Assembly: GCF_000714935.1 (NCBI RefSeq)
Contig: NZ_JMIR01000022.1
Span: 1-64,000 of the forward strand
Reading direction: 5' to 3'
Length of the DNA: 64,000 bases
Origin: Tumebacillus flagellatus
GTDB lineage: Bacteria; Bacillota; Bacilli; Tumebacillales; Tumebacillaceae
The position numbers and the translations under genes were made by a program. Position 1 is the stretch's first letter. The number at the start of each line of letters is the position of its first letter. Shown in pieces: positions 61,437 to 64,000 of the stretch. The notes under the pieces are model-generated. The model was not told where the DNA came from and ran no database searches. It saw only the letters and a program-made list of their open reading frames with translations.

Positions 61437-63162
61437 ACGTCGTACGGGAGATCAGAATCAGGATCAGCAAACACGCAACACCAAGCCCCATCGTCAGAAA
61501 ATCGGCTCGCTGAAAGCGGAGGCGTATGCTGTGGGTGCGTTTTTTTCCGAAAGAGCCGTAGCCTCGGGCTTCCATGGCGGTGGAGAGCTCTTCGCCGAGT
61601 TGGAAGATCGAGAGCAAGAGCGGGATCACCAGCACGGGGATGTCGCGGACGCGCAAGCCGCCGAGTTTAGCGTTGGAGCGTCCGCGAGCGCGCGTGATGC
61701 GGGAGAAGCGTTGCAGTTCGCGCAGGATCACCGGGATGAAGCGCAGGAGCAGCGAGACGGCCAGAGCGAACGCTTCGACCGGAAGTTTCAGGCGGGCGAG
61801 CGGCGCGAGGGCTTGTTCGAGAGCTCGTTTCATCTTCAGTTGGCCGGTCGTGGCGGAAAGCAGGACGCCGAGGATGAGGACGAGCAGGACTTTGAAGACT
61901 TGGCGGAACGTATACAGCGCCGGGTCGAGCGCGAAACCCAGTCCGCCCTCAAACTGCAAACCGGAAAGGAGCACGGAGAAGATCAAGAAGTAGAGGAACG
62001 GCTTCGTGACGCGGAACAGTTCGCGGTAAGAAGCTTTGGAAAGCAACAGAACAGCAAGGGTCAGCAAGGTTCCAAGGAGCAAGCCGGGCCACGTGGTCTG
62101 CATCAACAACCCCACCGAGAGCGCGATATAAAAAACCCACTTGCCACGCGGGTCCAAGCGGTTGATGAGAGGGGTGGAGGGCACTTCGGGCTCGGATTGT
62201 TGGGAGGCGGCACCTGAACTTTGCGGTGCAACGTCGGTTGCAAAAGAACGCCTCGGCGCGGCATTCAGCGAGGCTTCTGAACTTAGCGAAGTTGCGTCAG
62301 ACGCAAAAGAACGCATCTGCACGTTGCTTCCGGCTTCCGTCTTGGAACGAATCTGCGACGCAATTTCCTCCGCGAGCTCTTCCGGGGAGAGCACTTTCGA
62401 CGGGAGGTTGAATCCGCACCTGCGAAGGCTTGCCGCTGTTTGGAAACTCTCCGGCAACCCGATTTCCGCTTCGTGGAGGAGTTGCGGGTTGGCGGACAGT
62501 TCGTCCGGCGTGAGGTCGGCGAGCAGTCGGCCTCCGGACACGACGAGCACGCGGTCGGCAATCGGGAAGAACGCGTCGAGGTCGTGCGTGGCGATCACCA
62601 GCCCGCCTGTATCCGTTGCGTCCGCCCACTCGCGGCACCAGTCCACCAAACCCGCCGTGCTTTGCGGGTCCAATCCTGCCGTCGGCTCGTCCAGAAACAG
62701 CCAGCGCGGTTGCACCGCGAGCGTCGTCCCCAGCGCGACGCGGCGCTTCTGCCCGCCGCTCAACGTCAGCGGCGATTGCGGCAACAAGTCCGCCGACAAC
62801 CCCATCGCCAGAAGCGCCTCCCGCGAACGACGCCCCGTTTCCTCCGGCGTCAACTTCAGCGGCTTCAGCGAATACACAAACTCCGCTTCCACCGTTCGCG
62901 CAAACAACTGCTGTTCCGGCGATTGAAACACGACGCCGATTTCGTTTTGCACCGCGCGGTTGACGCGCTTCCCGTCCCAAAGCGGCACGCCGTCATGCAC
63001 CACCGAACCGGATGTCGGCTTCTGCAACCCCGTCATCACATCGAGCAACGTAGACTTCCCCGCTCCCGTGCGCCCGATCAACAGCGTGATGCCGGAATGA
63101 ATTTCACACGTCACTTCGCGCAAGATCCCCTGCAAACTCACACTCTGCACTGTCAAACTCAT
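61435..63162 (-). CDS. Energy-coupling factor fusion: EcfA ATPase-EcfT transmembrane protein
   Basis: A 575-residue fusion. Residues 1-240 are an EcfA-type ATPase: Walker A GRTGAGKST (29-37), signature LSGGQKRRVALG, Walker B LFLDEPTAGLDP. A linker (about 240-335) rich in Ser/Ala contains a near-duplicated RSFA block. Residues 335-575 are an EcfT: five helices and two ARG coupling motifs (TRARGRS and MEARGYGSF). ECF transporters import vitamins or metals with separate S components. It overlaps the upstream ATPase gene by four bases. Confidence 0.92.
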   Translation of the reverse strand: MSLTVQSVSLQGILREVTCEIHSGITLLIGRTGAGKSTLLDVMTGLQKPTSGSVVHDGVPLWDGKRVNRAVQNEIGVVFQSPEQQLFARTVEAEFVYSLKPLKLTPEETGRRSREALLAMGLSADLLPQSPLTLSGGQKRRVALGTTLAVQPRWLFLDEPTAGLDPQSTAGLVDWCREWADATDTGGLVIATHDLDAFFPIADRVLVVSGGRLLADLTPDELSANPQLLHEAEIGLPESFQTAASLRRCGFNLPSKVLSPEELAEEIASQIRSKTEAGSNVQMRSFASDATSLSSEASLNAAPRRSFATDVAPQSSGAASQQSEPEVPSTPLINRLDPRGKWVFYIALSVGLLMQTTWPGLLLGTLLTLAVLLLSKASYRELFRVTKPFLYFLIFSVLLSGLQFEGGLGFALDPALYTFRQVFKVLLVLILGVLLSATTGQLKMKRALEQALAPLARLKLPVEAFALAVSLLLRFIPVILRELQRFSRITRARGRSNAKLGGLRVRDIPVLVIPLLLSIFQLGEELSTAMEARGYGSFGKKRTHSIRLRFQRADFLTMGLGVACLLILILISRTT

Positions 63163-64000
63163 ACGAAATCCCCCACCTCTTCCGGCAAAAGCGGCCGCTT
63201 GCGCAACGCGACTCCGCGCCGCTCCAACGCGCGCGCCACCTGCACGACATAAGGCGGCGCAAACCCTAACGAGTCACAAGGCGTCTGCCCCTCCGACCCC
63301 TCTCTTCCATAAAAAAACACCTCCGGCGCGCCTTCAAACACCACGCGCCCCACTTCCAACGCCACGACGCGTTGCGCCCGCGCCACTTCGTCCATCCATT
63401 GTGTGATCCAGATCACCGTCTGCCCCGCTTGATGCAAGCGGGCGGCGACGTCGAGCAGCCGAGCCCGCGATTCCGGGTCGAGCATGGAGGTCGCTTCGTC
63501 AAACACCAGCACGTCCGCTTTCATCGCCAAGCAACCGGCGACGGCGAGCAACTGTTTTTGTCCGCCGGAGAGCGTGGAGACGTTGGCGTGTTTTTTTTCG
63601 AGCAAGCCGACGGTGAGCAGGGCTTCTTCGGCGCGGGCGGGCATCTCGTCGGGCGGGACGGCGAGGTTTTCCAGGCCGAAGCAGACGTCTTCCCAGACGG
63701 TTTCGCCGACGATCTGCGCGTCCGGGGTTTGGAAGACCAGTTGCACCAGTCCTGCGCTGCGCTCCAAAGTTCCGCGCGAGACGGGCAACAATCCCGCCAA
63801 GACTCGTCCCAACGTGCTTTTGCCGCTGCCGTTGCGGCCGACGACGGCTACCCAGTCGCCTCGGCGGACTTCGAGATCCAGATCACGCAGGACGAAACGA
63901 ATGCCGTCCGGGTTTGCAGACCCGCCGTTTCTGCCTGCGTGTTTCAACGTGTTTGTAGTCGTCTCGTTCTCGGCTTCCCGATGCTCCCCCGTCCCTCCGG
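63159..64000 (-). CDS. Energy-coupling factor ATPase EcfA (partial at window edge)
   Basis: The reading frame stays open to the right edge of the window, so the true start lies beyond it. The visible part has Walker A GRNGSGKST, Q-loop VFQTPDAQIVGETV, signature LSGGQKQLLAVAG and Walker B VLVFDEATSMLDP. A TTG at 63947 could start a shorter form, but the upstream codons read on normally. The stop overlaps the next gene (ATGA). With the EcfA-EcfT fusion this makes two ATPases and one T subunit; no S component is seen in the window. Confidence 0.9.
   Translation of the reverse strand, partial: GGTGEHREAENETTTNTLKHAGRNGGSANPDGIRFVLRDLDLEVRRGDWVAVVGRNGSGKSTLGRVLAGLLPVSRGTLERSAGLVQLVFQTPDAQIVGETVWEDVCFGLENLAVPPDEMPARAEEALLTVGLLEKKHANVSTLSGGQKQLLAVAGCLAMKADVLVFDEATSMLDPESRARLLDVAARLHQAGQTVIWITQWMDEVARAQRVVALEVGRVVFEGAPEVFFYGREGSEGQTPCDSLGFAPPYVVQVARALERRGVALRKRPLLPEEVGDFV

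Overview
The window looks like chromosome of a spore-forming Gram-positive of the order Bacillales with fairly high GC. The best guess is the Alicyclobacillaceae, possibly Tumebacillus. This is inferred from gene order and protein flavour; no 16S gene is present. Support comes from the cggR-gapA-pgk-tpiA-gpmI-eno block followed by secG-esterase-rnr-smpB-ssrA (a classic Bacillales order), an RpoN, a ComER, strong AGGAGG ribosome sites, frequent TTG/GTG starts and many intrinsic terminators.

Layout. 0-1.6 kb: a 40-codon peptide gene with a class I lanthipeptide-style leader (FDLDV) and a Cys-rich end, two terminators, then an MGT-type glycosyltransferase. 1.6-9.3 kb: accessory and regulatory genes (VOC protein, chemoreceptor, TipA-like MerR regulator, MazG-like protein, ECF sigma/anti-sigma pair, acetyltransferase, and a ribbon-helix-helix/ankyrin protein behind a perfect palindrome). 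9.3-17.7 kb: PEP carboxylase, a PAP2 phosphatase, four small Xre regulators, an SRAP protein, a DMT exporter and an alpha/beta hydrolase. 17.8-20.9 kb: hybrid cluster protein followed by a one-chain PduL-acetate kinase fusion. 20.9-28.7 kb: transporters, a broken SagB-type nitroreductase gene, an ArsR-like regulator with its exporter, and a feoA-feoB-Cys-rich iron uptake operon with two Fur-like boxes. 28.7-38.7 kb: an AT-richer accessory stretch with a secreted-protein operon, Uma2 nuclease, type III restriction-modification and a Septu (PtuAB) pair, ending next to tmRNA. 38.8-50.8 kb: conserved ssrA/smpB/rnr/secG and glycolysis. 50.8-56.6 kb: rpoN, a YetF-tail protein, comER, thiD, tRNA-Arg(CCG) and a secreted M1 metallopeptidase. 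56.7-61.4 kb: a three-gene ABC exporter resembling lantibiotic immunity pumps, with a two-component system and a phased direct-repeat box. 61.4-64.0 kb: ECF transporter genes, including an EcfA-EcfT fusion, running off the right edge.

How it fits together. CggR with its operator upstream very probably controls lower glycolysis. tmRNA, SmpB and RNase R form the ribosome-rescue and decay set. PtuAB plus Mod/Res form a compact anti-phage island beside ssrA. The PduL-AckA protein can be read as a one-chain acyl-CoA to acid plus ATP module. The lanthipeptide-like peptide (left end) and the LanFEG-like pump with its two-component system (56 kb away) are both antimicrobial-peptide themed, but nothing in the window links them. 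Every stretch between genes is under 300 bases and consists mainly of terminators and promoters, listed below. I saw no CRISPR array, rRNA, insertion sequence or integrase.
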